Positions 8,753 to 18,168 of a stretch of 64,000 nt of DNA are shown here, piece after piece. The stretch's first letter is position 1; every line of letters starts with the position of its first letter. Where the stretch lies: NCBI RefSeq assembly GCF_000012625.1, contig NC_007516.1, forward strand, positions 1,240,001 to 1,304,000, read 5' to 3'. Made by a program: the position numbers and the translations under genes. This stretch comes from Synechococcus sp. CC9605. Lineage in GTDB: Bacteria; Cyanobacteriota; Cyanobacteriia; PCC-6307; Cyanobiaceae. The notes below the pieces were generated by a model. It did not search any database. It saw only the letters and a list, made by a program, of their open reading frames with translations, and had not been told where the DNA came from.

Positions 8753-10540
8753 ATGACGCACCGCGACGTGGTGGTTTGGGGTGGTGGTTGCGGGGGCGTC
8801 GCTGCTGCACTGCAGAGCGCGAGATCAGGAGCTGAAACGGCACTGTTCACCCCTGGTCCCTGGCTCGGGGGCATGGTGAGTTCGGCAGGAGTTTGCGCGC
8901 CGGATGGCCATGAACTGACCTGTTGGCAGACCGGGATCTGGGGCGCCTTTCTGCGGCAGCTGGAGCTTGAGGAGCCGAGCGGGCTTGACCACAACTGGGT
9001 GAGTTGTTTCGGATACAGGCCGCAAACGGCCGAACGGATCCTGCAACGCTGGGTGGCAGCCGAGCCCAGGCTGGAGTGGCGTCCCCACTGCCGCTTGGAG
9101 CAGGTTCACGGCCAGCAGGGACGCCTCCACTCCCTGGAGATCCTCAGCGTGAAAGGCGTTGAAACCTTCTCCGCCGATGTGTTTGTGGATGGCAGCGACC
9201 TGGGAGATCTGCTTGCCCTGTCGTCGGTTCCCTTCCGCTGGGGTTGGGAAGCCAAGGAGATGTGGGATGAACCCAGCGCCCCCGATCAGTCCCGGCTCGA
9301 GAGCGACGCATTCTTTGAACAGCAACCGATTCAGTCACCCACCTGGGTGGTGATGGGTCAGTTGCATGGGGAACTCGCTCCGCAGCGTGCCGCTGGGGTA
9401 CCGCGGTGTCCATTTGATCGGAGCACCGCCAGCTTCGGCCTCAAGGAAACCATCACCTATGGCCGTCTACCCAGCGGCCTGGTGATGCTGAATTGGCCCC
9501 TGGAGGGCAACGACTGGCACAACGGCCTCGATCGAAGCCTCAGCGCTGATGGTGAGGTACGTGCGGAGCTGGCCCAGGAGATGCAGAGGCACAGCAAGGA
9601 TTTCCTCACGGCGCTGGAGGAATGCAGCGACGGTTGGATCGCGGCCGGCAACGCCTTTCCAGGTGAAGATCCCAGCCTGGCGTTGATGCCTTACTGGCGG
9701 GAAGGTCGGAGGTTGATGGGTCGATCAACGGTCACGGAACGCGACCTCCTGCCGATGTCCAGAGGAGCCCTGCGGGGACCGCTCCCGATCGATGCCCAGG
9801 GACGCTGCACCAGCATCGCTGTGGGCACTTATGCCAATGACCATCACTACCCGCGTAAGGACTGGCCCCTCGCACCGAAAAGTGTGCGTTGGGGTGGACG
9901 TTGGAGCGGTACGCCTTTCTGCATCCCCTTCGATGCCTTGATCTCAGACGCGATCCCCAACCTCGTGATGGCGGAGAAAGGCTTCAGCGTCAGCCACATG
10001 GCCAATGGAGCCACGCGGTTGCAGCCTTTGATCCTCAATCTGGGCCAGGTGGCGGGTCTGGCGGCGGCCATGGCCGTTCGCCAGGGCTGTGACCTTGGCG
10101 ATCTTGCAGTTGAGTCGATCCAGTCAGCCCTAATCCACGAGCCCAAGGCCCCTGCAGCGGTTCTCCCGATCTGGGACTGGCCGCACTGGCATCCGCACTG
10201 GGTCACGGCACAGGAGCAGGGCTTGGCTCAGCCTGAAATCCTGGACGCCATGGGCTGCCTTTCAGATATTGAAGTCAGCATGCTGATGCCTCCTGGCATG
10301 AACCAGGCGCCACACCAGTCGCATGAGGTCGGTCTCAGTGGCGTGCTCACAGGCAACCTCCAGGAGGGCTACCAGCTGCAGACCTCTGAAGGGATCTGGC
10401 CTCTGATCACCCTGGAACCGGCGATCCATCGCTGGCTATCCGAACAGGATCACTCGGGCCAAACCCTGAACCTCCGCGGCATCAAAAACATCTGGGGGCC
10501 TTGGGTCCGGATCACCGGGGTTCTGGATCAAGCCAACTGA
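8753..10540 (+). CDS. FAD-dependent oxidoreductase
   Basis: Flavoprotein with an N-terminal dinucleotide-binding motif VVVWGGGCGGVAAAL followed by PGPWLGGMVSSAG, the arrangement of the FAD-dependent oxidoreductase family PF12831. A second FAD contact resembling SHMANGATRLQPLILNLGQVAGLAAA lies near residues 415-440. It has 595 residues, no signal peptide and no membrane segments, so it is cytosolic. The substrate is unknown. The 3' end overlaps the converging ribonuclease gene by 13 bp. Confidence 0.82.
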   Translation: MTHRDVVVWGGGCGGVAAALQSARSGAETALFTPGPWLGGMVSSAGVCAPDGHELTCWQTGIWGAFLRQLELEEPSGLDHNWVSCFGYRPQTAERILQRWVAAEPRLEWRPHCRLEQVHGQQGRLHSLEILSVKGVETFSADVFVDGSDLGDLLALSSVPFRWGWEAKEMWDEPSAPDQSRLESDAFFEQQPIQSPTWVVMGQLHGELAPQRAAGVPRCPFDRSTASFGLKETITYGRLPSGLVMLNWPLEGNDWHNGLDRSLSADGEVRAELAQEMQRHSKDFLTALEECSDGWIAAGNAFPGEDPSLALMPYWREGRRLMGRSTVTERDLLPMSRGALRGPLPIDAQGRCTSIAVGTYANDHHYPRKDWPLAPKSVRWGGRWSGTPFCIPFDALISDAIPNLVMAEKGFSVSHMANGATRLQPLILNLGQVAGLAAAMAVRQGCDLGDLAVESIQSALIHEPKAPAAVLPIWDWPHWHPHWVTAQEQGLAQPEILDAMGCLSDIEVSMLMPPGMNQAPHQSHEVGLSGVLTGNLQEGYQLQTSEGIWPLITLEPAIHRWLSEQDHSGQTLNLRGIKNIWGPWVRITGVLDQAN

Positions 10541-12558
10541 AGCTGAAGCTCACCACGTACCGGGTCAGCACGACCCACCTTGAGTTCAAGAACGTCGCCA
10601 GGGCAAGGGTCGTCTGCAGAAACAAAACCCACCAAATCCATGGCCAGATCGCTCACATGAACCAAGGCCAAGCGATCCTGCGGGCGCAACCAGCGCAGGA
10701 ACACGGCCGTCCAGACGGTGTTGTGATGCTCGGCAAACCACACCTGCTGCCAGTGACGCTGATCCTCCCGGCTGATCTGAATGGATTGGCGCAATGGATC
10801 ATCGAGATCGTCAATCACTTCACCAAGACGCTCTTCATCCATCGGTTCAAGCGCCGACAGCTGGGCAATGATCTGCCGGTGGGCGATGAGATCGGCGTAG
10901 CGTCGAATCGGTGACGTCGCCTGCACATAGGCCTCAAGGCCGAGACTGAAATGGGGCATGGCCCGCGTGCCCTGCACGCCACGGCTCAAGCAGCGCTTGA
11001 TCGCCGCATCACGGGCTGGTCCCTCGGGGATTCGATCGAGTTCATCGCTTGAGGGCAGCTCCGCCGCAGGCTGACTGCGGAACGGCAGAGGCAGGTTGTG
11101 CTTTTGCCCAAAGCTGGCCACAACAGCACCCATCAGCAGCATCGCTTCACTCACCATCAGGCGGGAGGGTGACGGGTCAATCACCTGCAGCGTCAAGGAC
11201 CCATCGCTGCGGCGGAAGCGTCCTTCGGGGCGGTCGAACATCACGGCTCCTTTGGAGCGTCGCCAGCGCATGCGCTGCATCAACAGTCCCGAAAGATCCG
11301 AAAGGGCCTCATCTCCTGGAGGTGCCAACTCGATTAGCTCGTCGCCATCGCCGTACGTGAGGCCATAGCGGGGTCGGATCCAGCTGCGAGCAATCCGTTG
11401 CTCCACCACAGCACCATCGGCATCGAGGTGAACGGCTGCACTCAGTGCTGCACAGCGCTGCCCAGCTCGAAGGCTGAGGGGACCGGCCGCCAGTTCCAGA
11501 GGGAGCATGGGCATCACACCCTCCGCCAGATACAAGCTTGTGGCCCGACGTCTGGCTTCCTGATCCAGGGGGGAGTCAATGTCGATCAGACGGCTGGGAT
11601 CAGCGATGTGGATCCAGATCCAATTGACGCCATCACGACGCTCCAGCGAGAGCGCGTCATCAATTTCGCGGGTGCCTGCATCGTCCAGGCTGTAGGTGGC
11701 CAGGTGGGTGAGGTCGATGCGTTGCTCATCCGCAGGCAGTTCTTCTTCCGAAAGAGCAACAAGGCGATTCGCTTCCTCCATCAGATCAGAGGGAAAACGG
11801 CGTGACCAGACGCTGCCTCTTAGGCCAATGGGCTCGTTTGGATCGAGCAACCCACGCACGATTAACCACTGCCGCAGATCGGCGGCATCCGATCCAATCG
11901 ACAACGCTGCCGACCACTGCTGGAGATCAAGATCGGAACCCACCGCAGCGGGATTGTCTTTCAGCAACTGAATCCAGTGTCTGAACTGCTCGTCCCAAAC
12001 CGGGTCCAGTTCCAAGCGTTCATCGTCACTGAGGGCTCGCTCAGCCCGAAGCAACGCGAGCTGTCGTTGTTCATGCTGTTGTGCCTGCCGCTCAGCTCGA
12101 CGTTGGCGCCGCAGGCTGTCCCTTTCCCCGCGGGGGAGCGGTTGGATCAAACGGTCGCGACGCCAACGGAACAGCTGTTGGTTCCCATGAAGCCAGGCCC
12201 ACAAGGCTGCCAGCCCAGCGAGGTTGAACGGGGTCAGCACCAACTCGCCAAAGTCGCAGAGCCTCAATCGAGCCAATCCCCCCGGTTGATCCGTTTCCAG
12301 TAGCTGCCAGGCCTCTAGGAGGGCCCGTGCTGATGGAGCGCTGTCCTGCACCTGCTCAGGAGCCGGTAAAGCACTGTTCGCGAAGCGATGCTCGGGATCG
12401 ATGGCAATCAGGTCGCGCAGGGGCAGACCCTGGTCACGACGTTGACCACCAAAAGAAAGAACCGCCTTGCTGCCTTTGATGGACAGAAGACGGCCGAATA
12501 GAGGGGAACCCTTGAGAACTACCGCGACGGTGTCTCCGGGTTGGATTGAGTTGTTCAA
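10528..12558 (-). CDS. RNase II/RNase R-family exoribonuclease (RNB domain)
   Basis: Hydrolytic 3'-to-5' exoribonuclease of the RNB family. The catalytic acidic motif DDAGTREIDDALSLER is around residues 290-305, with ADPSRLIDIDSPLDQEA and TSPIRRYADLIAHRQ following in family order. The C-terminal 70 residues look like an S1/OB-fold RNA-binding domain. At 676 residues it matches cyanobacterial and chloroplast RNase II-type enzymes better than E. coli RNase R. It is 10 bp downstream of rpsR, so rpmG-rpsR-rnb is probably one operon. Confidence 0.92.
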   Translation of the reverse strand: MNNSIQPGDTVAVVLKGSPLFGRLLSIKGSKAVLSFGGQRRDQGLPLRDLIAIDPEHRFANSALPAPEQVQDSAPSARALLEAWQLLETDQPGGLARLRLCDFGELVLTPFNLAGLAALWAWLHGNQQLFRWRRDRLIQPLPRGERDSLRRQRRAERQAQQHEQRQLALLRAERALSDDERLELDPVWDEQFRHWIQLLKDNPAAVGSDLDLQQWSAALSIGSDAADLRQWLIVRGLLDPNEPIGLRGSVWSRRFPSDLMEEANRLVALSEEELPADEQRIDLTHLATYSLDDAGTREIDDALSLERRDGVNWIWIHIADPSRLIDIDSPLDQEARRRATSLYLAEGVMPMLPLELAAGPLSLRAGQRCAALSAAVHLDADGAVVEQRIARSWIRPRYGLTYGDGDELIELAPPGDEALSDLSGLLMQRMRWRRSKGAVMFDRPEGRFRRSDGSLTLQVIDPSPSRLMVSEAMLLMGAVVASFGQKHNLPLPFRSQPAAELPSSDELDRIPEGPARDAAIKRCLSRGVQGTRAMPHFSLGLEAYVQATSPIRRYADLIAHRQIIAQLSALEPMDEERLGEVIDDLDDPLRQSIQISREDQRHWQQVWFAEHHNTVWTAVFLRWLRPQDRLALVHVSDLAMDLVGFVSADDPCPGDVLELKVGRADPVRGELQLQLA

Positions 12559-12568
12559 CGCCCGAGGG

Positions 12569-12790
12569 TCAACCTTCGGGATTCACAAAGGGCAGAAGGG
12601 CAACGATGCGGGCACGCTTGACAGCGTTGGTGAGATCGCGCTGCTGCTTGGCGGTGAGGCCGGTGAGGCGACGGGGAAGGATCTTGCCGCGTTCAGTGAT
12701 GAACTTCTTGAGAAGATCCACATCCTTGTAATCGATGGGATCACCGGGCTTGATCGGCGAAAGACGCTTCTTGAAGAAGGAGCTGGACAT
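12569..12790 (-). CDS. rpsR: 30S ribosomal protein S18
   Basis: Small-subunit protein that binds the platform next to S6. The 73-residue sequence shows the family core [34 protein letters not shown] (residues 18-52). It lies 38 bp downstream of rpmG and 10 bp upstream of the RNase gene. The rpmG-rpsR pair is a usual cyanobacterial and chloroplast order. Confidence 0.97.
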
Positions 12791-12828
12791 GACTCAGGAA
12801 CGGATGGAGGAAAGACGGACCTGCAAGG

Positions 12829-13023
12829 TCACTTGATCTCCTTATGGATCGTGGACTTGTTGCAGTGGGGACAGAACTTTTTGATCTCCAGCCGTTCGGT
12901 GGTGTTCCGGCGGTTCTTTTCCGTCGTGTAGCGAGACACGCCGGGTGAACGCTTGGCGGGATTGGACCGGCATTCGGTGCACTCGAGAGTGATCACGATC
13001 CGGACGCCCTTGTTCTTGGCCAT
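12829..13023 (-). CDS. rpmG: 50S ribosomal protein L33
   Basis: Large-subunit protein of 64 residues. It starts [18 protein letters not shown] and keeps both CxxC pairs (C15/C18 and C51/C54), so it is the zinc-binding form. The longer upstream reading frame (to 13089) is not supported because the conserved N-terminus begins at this ATG. It is the first gene of the rpmG-rpsR-RNase transcript and is divergent from pheT across 126 bp. Confidence 0.97.
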
Positions 13024-13149
13024 AAAGGACGTTGCGCCGCAGGTGCGAAGCGAATTGACAAACATCGAGCTTACCCCCTGACCCGACATGCCCTGGGCTG
13101 CTCTTCCAAGGGGACTTCCTAGGATCGCGCGCTGTCTGGCTTAGATCCG

Positions 13150-15573
13150 ATGCGGGTATCCATCTCCTGGCTGAAGCAGCTGGTCCAGGTGAATGAGTCC
13201 GTGGACGATCTCTCTGAGCGTCTGTCGATGGCAGGCTTTGAGGTGGACGACGTCGATGACCTCAGCGCCCGGGCCCAAGGCGTGGTGGTTGGCAATGTGC
13301 TGGAACGAGAGAAACACCCGAACGCCGACAAGCTGAGCGTTTGCAAGGTGGATGTCGGAGCTCAGGCCCCGATCCAGATCGTTTGTGGTGCCAGCAACGT
13401 TCGTTCCGGGATCCATGTTCCGGTGGCCATGGTCGGAGCCACCCTCCCCGCCGTGGGATTGACGATCAAAGCCGGCGAGTTGCGGGGTGTGGCCAGCAAC
13501 GGAATGATCTGCTCCCTGACCGAGCTGGGTCTGACGGAGCAATCCGACGGCATCGCAATCCTGGATGAGCTGGATGAATCCTTGCCGCCCAACGGGTCGC
13601 CTGTGGCGCCCCTGCTGGGTCTCGACGACACCGTTTTGGAGCTGGCCATCACCGCCAATCGCCCCGACGGCCTCTCGATGGTGGGTATCGCTCGCGAGGT
13701 GGCGGCCTTGACCGGTGGCAGCTTGAGCCTGCCCGAGCTGGATCTGGATCCCAGCACCAGTCCGCTGACCACAGAACTGGACGGCTGCTTCTACACGATC
13801 ACCAGGATTGAGGGTGTGGACGGCTCAAAGCCCTCACCCACCTGGTTGCAGCAGCGCCTTGAGCGAGGTGGCGTAAACAGCGTCAATGCGGTGGTTGACG
13901 TCACCAATCTGGTGATGCTGGAACAGGGGCAGCCCCTCCACGCCTTTGATGCCGATGCGCTGGAACAACTGACCGGGCAACCGGTGGACGCCAAGAGTTT
14001 TGCGGTCCGTTCCGCCCGCGATGGGGAAATCTTCGTCGGTCTGGATGATCAGAAGCGAACCCTCGACAGCCGTGTGCAGGTCGTCACCTGCCATGACCGG
14101 CCTGTCGCCGTCGCAGGTGTGATGGGGAGTCTCGAGAGTGGGGTGACCGCCAGCACCCGGAACATCTGGCTGGAATCCGCCCTGTTTGCTCCGCCGCGGG
14201 TTCGCCATTCCGCCCGGGCCTTGGGCTTGCGCACCGATGCCAGCAGCCGTTTCGAGAAAGGGTTGCCTGTGGAAATGACCCTGCCCTGTTCGGCCCGTGC
14301 TTCGGCCTTGTTGAGTCAGGAGTTTTCCTGCTCTGAAAGCGGCCGTTGGGTGGGCGGCAGCGGTCCTGCAGAAGCGGGACCGGTGCTGTTGCGGCGCAGT
14401 GCCCTGCATCAACTGCTTGGCCCCCTCGATGCTGCCGATGGACCGGAGGATCTGGATGACACCAGCATCGAAAACTGCCTGACAGCCCTCGGTTGCCAGC
14501 TCTCAGCCCATGAACAGGGTTGGGAGGTGATGGCGCCCCCATCGAGACGGCAAGACCTGCAGCGTGAAGTTGATCTGATCGAGGAAGTGGCTCGTCTTGT
14601 GGGCTTCGACCGATTCGGGGCTCATCTGCCGGATCCGCTGGAGCCCGGGGCACTCACACCGCGCCAGCAGGCGGAACGGCGTCTGCGGCAGCTGTTCTGT
14701 GCAACAGGGCTGCAGGAGGTCACCACCCTGTCTCTCGTTCCGGCTTCCGAGCAGGAGCAGCGCATCGCCATCAGCAATCCGTTGTTGGCCGACACAAGCC
14801 ATCTGCGCACCAACCTCTGGGAAGAACACCTGCAGATCTGTGTTCGCAATCTGAAGGCATCGCAGCGGGGTTGCTCCGTCTTTGAGATCGGCAACACCTA
14901 CAGCGGCTCCCCGGAGGCCGTCAGCCAGAAAGCGGTTCTGGCTGGTGTGATCTGCGGAGATCGACGCCTCTCCACCTGGGCAACCAGTGGCAAACCCCAG
15001 GCACCCGACTATTTCCAGGCCCGTGGTGTTCTCACCCGGGTGATGGAGGCCCTGCAGCTGGAGCTGTCCGACCGTCGCCTGACAGATGACGCACGACTGC
15101 ATCCAGGTCGGGCCGCCACCCTGGTGTTGGAGGGACGCCCATTGGGCTGTTTCGGACAACTGCACCCAGCTATGGCTGAGGAGCTCGATCTTCCTGAAGC
15201 CACCTATCTATTCGAGCTCGACCTTGCGAGACTGCTGGATGCCGCCACCCGCAGCAACCGCTGGACGCCGTCCTTCAAACCCTACCCAACCGTGCCGTTC
15301 AGCGAGCGGGATCTTGCCGTCATCGTTGACCGATCCAGTGCCGCTACCGATCTGATCCAAGCCATCCGCAAGGCGGGCAAACCTCTTCTGGAGCAGGTGG
15401 AACTGGTGGATCGCTTTGAGGGCGAGCAGCTGGGCGACAACAAAGTGAGCCAAGCCTTCCGTCTGCGCTACCGCGGCAAGAACGAAACCCTCACAGACGA
15501 CAAAATTCAGCCCGTTCACGACAAGGTGCGTGCTGCTTTGAGCAAGCAGTTTCAAGCTGAGCTCAGGAGCTGA
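13150..15573 (+). CDS. pheT: Phenylalanyl-tRNA synthetase beta subunit
   Basis: Large subunit of the alpha2-beta2 enzyme that charges tRNA-Phe. The 807 residues show the full order: N-terminal MRVSISWLKQLV, a tRNA-binding EMAP/OB domain around residues 40-150 (HPNADKLSVCKVDVG), B3/B4 editing domain, B5 domain, catalytic-like domain, and a C-terminal ferredoxin-fold anticodon domain (KPYPTVPFSERDLAVIVD near residue 712). The end overlaps the converging rlmD by 11 bp. Confidence 0.97.
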   Translation: MRVSISWLKQLVQVNESVDDLSERLSMAGFEVDDVDDLSARAQGVVVGNVLEREKHPNADKLSVCKVDVGAQAPIQIVCGASNVRSGIHVPVAMVGATLPAVGLTIKAGELRGVASNGMICSLTELGLTEQSDGIAILDELDESLPPNGSPVAPLLGLDDTVLELAITANRPDGLSMVGIAREVAALTGGSLSLPELDLDPSTSPLTTELDGCFYTITRIEGVDGSKPSPTWLQQRLERGGVNSVNAVVDVTNLVMLEQGQPLHAFDADALEQLTGQPVDAKSFAVRSARDGEIFVGLDDQKRTLDSRVQVVTCHDRPVAVAGVMGSLESGVTASTRNIWLESALFAPPRVRHSARALGLRTDASSRFEKGLPVEMTLPCSARASALLSQEFSCSESGRWVGGSGPAEAGPVLLRRSALHQLLGPLDAADGPEDLDDTSIENCLTALGCQLSAHEQGWEVMAPPSRRQDLQREVDLIEEVARLVGFDRFGAHLPDPLEPGALTPRQQAERRLRQLFCATGLQEVTTLSLVPASEQEQRIAISNPLLADTSHLRTNLWEEHLQICVRNLKASQRGCSVFEIGNTYSGSPEAVSQKAVLAGVICGDRRLSTWATSGKPQAPDYFQARGVLTRVMEALQLELSDRRLTDDARLHPGRAATLVLEGRPLGCFGQLHPAMAEELDLPEATYLFELDLARLLDAATRSNRWTPSFKPYPTVPFSERDLAVIVDRSSAATDLIQAIRKAGKPLLEQVELVDRFEGEQLGDNKVSQAFRLRYRGKNETLTDDKIQPVHDKVRAALSKQFQAELRS

Positions 15574-16960
15574 CCCGTTTCAGCAGCGCCAACGACTCAA
15601 GGTGCGTTGTCTGGGGGAAGAAGTCCACGGGCTGGAGCACCTCCAGCTCGTAGGAACCTGATGGAGCGAGCAAAGCTTTCAGATCCCGTGCTTGCGTGGC
15701 GGGGTCACAGCTGAGGTAGACCACCACGACAGGAGGCTGCTCAAGGATGCTGTCCACCACGCGTCGATCCAGACCCCGGCGCGGTGGATCCAACACCAGC
15801 GCCTGACAGTCGTCCAGATGCGCAGCGAGGAGGTCTGCAACATCGCCGGCATGAAATGCACAGCGGGAGGAAAGGCCGTTATGCATGGCATTCAGCCGGG
15901 CCTGCTCCACCGAGTCGGGATTGAGTTCCAGGCCCTGAACATCAAAACCGGCCTTGGCCAGGGGCAGGGCAATGGTTCCGACGCCGCAATAAGCGTCGAC
16001 CACCAGTGCGCCGGCGCACTGGTTCAAGAGCCAGTCGGTGAGCAGCTGAACGATCCGTTCCGCCTGCGGCGTGTTCACCTGAACAAAGGTGGTGCTGCTG
16101 AGGGCGAGCTTGATGCCGCAGAACTGTTCCTCGATGGTGGGAACTCCAGCGAGGCAATGGGTTTTGCGACCAAGCACCAGGTTGTTGGCCTCGGGTTGAA
16201 GGTTAAGGCACACCCCTTTCACCTCAGGCCAACGCTCCACCCAGCTCTGAGCGAGATCCTCTAGGCCTCGAAGCTGAGCATGGCTGCTGATCAACGTGAT
16301 CAACACGTCTCCCGTTGCGCTGGCCAGACGAAGTCCGAGATGGCGCAGACCCTGGGCTTCGAGCAGGTCATGGTCCGCCGGCCACCCACCTGAATCGAGG
16401 TCTTGCTTGAGAGGCTCCACAAACGTGTCCAGGCGTGGATCGAGCACCGGGCAGTGGTTCAGATTGACAATCTTGTGGGTCTTCGGTCGGAAGTAGCCGG
16501 CCTTCAAGCGTCCGTTCTGATCCCGCTTTAGAGGGATCAAGGCCCTGTTGCGGTAACCAAAGCAGCGTTCAGCATCAACAATGGTGGCTGCAGGGGCAAC
16601 ATCAATGCCCCCAATGCGCTGCATGGTCTGTTGAAGCTGCTGGGCTTTCCAACGGGTTTGTGCAGAGTCGTCCAGACGTTGCAGGGTGCAACCACCACAG
16701 TCATCGGCAAGGATGCAGGGAGGGCGACGCCGCTCTGCGGAAAACGAGATCTGGTCCACACGACGGCTCAACCAGCGCGACTTCTGACGTTGCTGCAGCT
16801 GAACGGTGGCACGCTCCCCCGGCAAAAGATCAGCAACGACGATCACCCAGTTGTTCCAACGGGCCAGACCCTTGCCGTCGCGATCCAGGTCAACAGCCTC
16901 GAGCTCGATCGTGAGCCCGGGCCGCGGTTCACTGCTGTGCGGGCTATCGACTTTGGTCAT
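15563..16960 (-). CDS. rlmD: 23S rRNA (uracil-5-)-methyltransferase RlmD/TrmA family
   Basis: SAM-dependent m5U methyltransferase with an iron-sulfur cluster. An N-terminal TRAM-like domain (about residues 10-65) precedes the cluster ligands CILADDCGGC near residue 82 and a fourth Cys in LNHCPVL near residue 171. The Rossmann methyltransferase part has VDAYCGVGTIALPLA, a conserved DPPRRG, and a catalytic Cys in VYLSCDPATQARD. The start MTKVDS was preferred to a codon eight positions upstream. The exact U position modified cannot be told from sequence. Confidence 0.88.
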   Translation of the reverse strand: MTKVDSPHSSEPRPGLTIELEAVDLDRDGKGLARWNNWVIVVADLLPGERATVQLQQRQKSRWLSRRVDQISFSAERRRPPCILADDCGGCTLQRLDDSAQTRWKAQQLQQTMQRIGGIDVAPAATIVDAERCFGYRNRALIPLKRDQNGRLKAGYFRPKTHKIVNLNHCPVLDPRLDTFVEPLKQDLDSGGWPADHDLLEAQGLRHLGLRLASATGDVLITLISSHAQLRGLEDLAQSWVERWPEVKGVCLNLQPEANNLVLGRKTHCLAGVPTIEEQFCGIKLALSSTTFVQVNTPQAERIVQLLTDWLLNQCAGALVVDAYCGVGTIALPLAKAGFDVQGLELNPDSVEQARLNAMHNGLSSRCAFHAGDVADLLAAHLDDCQALVLDPPRRGLDRRVVDSILEQPPVVVVYLSCDPATQARDLKALLAPSGSYELEVLQPVDFFPQTTHLESLALLKRVSS

Positions 16961-17060
16961 GCTCTCGGTTCCCTGCCATTGCAATGGCGTAACACCCGGG
17001 CGGAGATGGGTCTGGTGAACGGGTCGAGACCACTAAACTCCACGAAGCCTGCCCAGTTCC

Positions 17061-17555
17061 ATGAGCGTTGTCCGGGATCTCATCCTCCAGGCCGATGACG
17101 ATCTGCGGTATCCCACCAGCGGAGAACTCCGCACCATGGTGGATTTCCTTGACCAAGGCGCCATGCGCGTTTCTGTGGTCAAGGTTCTGACCGAAAACGA
17201 GAAGAAGATCGTCGACGAATCCGCCAAGCAACTGTTTGGTCGCAAACCTGAATACGTCGCACCTGGCGGCAATGCCTATGGTCAGCGCCAGCGGGCCCAG
17301 TGTCTGCGCGACTACAGCTGGTATCTGCGTCTGATCACCTACGGAGTGCTGGCCGGCAGCACCGAAATGATCCAGGAGATCGGCCTAGTGGGTGCCCGCG
17401 AGATGTACAACAGCCTCGGTGTTCCGATGCCTGGCATGGTCGAAGCGATGAAGTGCATGAAGCAAGCGTCCCTGTCGCTGTTGTCGGAACAGCAGGTGAA
17501 GCTCGCGTCTCCATACTTCGACTTCTTGATTCAGGGCATGCAGACGTCGACCTGA
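17061..17555 (+). CDS. apcD: Allophycocyanin alpha-B subunit (terminal emitter)
   Basis: Phycobilisome core terminal emitter that passes excitation energy mainly to photosystem I or II. The 164-aa globin-like protein has the phycocyanobilin-attachment cysteine at residue 81 in QCLRDYSWYLRLITYG and the ApcD-like run GLVGAREMYNSLGVPMPGMVEAM. These features separate it from ApcA and ApcF. It is monocistronic: divergent from rlmD across 100 bp, with its own terminator directly downstream. Confidence 0.94.
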   Translation: MSVVRDLILQADDDLRYPTSGELRTMVDFLDQGAMRVSVVKVLTENEKKIVDESAKQLFGRKPEYVAPGGNAYGQRQRAQCLRDYSWYLRLITYGVLAGSTEMIQEIGLVGAREMYNSLGVPMPGMVEAMKCMKQASLSLLSEQQVKLASPYFDFLIQGMQTST

Positions 17556-17578
17556 TTCAAAGAACGACATCAGCAAAG

Positions 17579-17605
17579 AGCCGGGCCTACATTCCCGGTT
17601 TTTTA
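17579..17605 (+). terminator. Rho-independent terminator of apcD
   Basis: A stem of ccggg (17581-17585) and cccgg (17594-17598), extended by outer weak pairs, is followed by a run of six T. It begins 24 bp after the apcD stop and suits a strongly expressed single gene. Confidence 0.8.
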
Positions 17606-18117
17606 TTGCCATCTATCTCTAATGAGATCAATAACGAGACCAAGAAAGCGTCTCAAGCAAGAGAAGTAGTTCTTCTTACTCGTCTCAATAAGCCAAGGCG
17701 AGTCCAGGCATGAGTCCTGGAACTATTCCCATGTGATCAGCTCGAGACCGAGCCCAAACTCAACCACCAAGGGCAGAAAAACTGTGGATCTAGCAGCGTA
17801 CCTGTGTCTACCGCAGGTACGCGGACTCCAAAACGGCTGATGTTGCCGAGTTTTGAAGGGTCATGGTGCTCCCTGGACTGGCCGTGGACTCCAGCAAAAA
17901 GCAGCAAACAGTGATTTTTTGCATGAGATCGAAACAGCCGAGACACCACTGGATGCTGCAAGCAAAACAACGCAAGATCCAAATCTTGAGAATTAGCACT
18001 TGTCTCAGTCGAGACAAGTTTCAAGTCTTGTTATGCGAATCAACCAAGATCCGAAATTGTGATGATCAGACTATGCCCGATTGATTGAGTTGAGCCATGG
18101 CCGCGCGATGGATTTAA
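17606..18117. other. Gene-poor interval with two perfect inverted repeats
   Basis: No convincing gene is seen in these 0.5 kb. Two exact inverted repeats stand out. gcgtacctg/caggtacgc (17796-17804 and 17814-17822) has a 9-base loop; cttgtctc/gagacaag (17999-18006 and 18011-18018) has a 4-base loop. Short frames on both strands (for example a 73-codon frame from 17863) have no recognisable domain or ribosome binding site. Confidence 0.5.
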
Positions 18118-18168
18118 CGAAGGTTTGAGCGGCTGATCTGGAAATTCCGGCTAATCAGCATTGTTCCG

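Noticed and set aside
17863-18084. 73-codon frame downstream of apcD
   Set aside because: It spans a perfect inverted repeat, has no ribosome binding site and reads as random composition.
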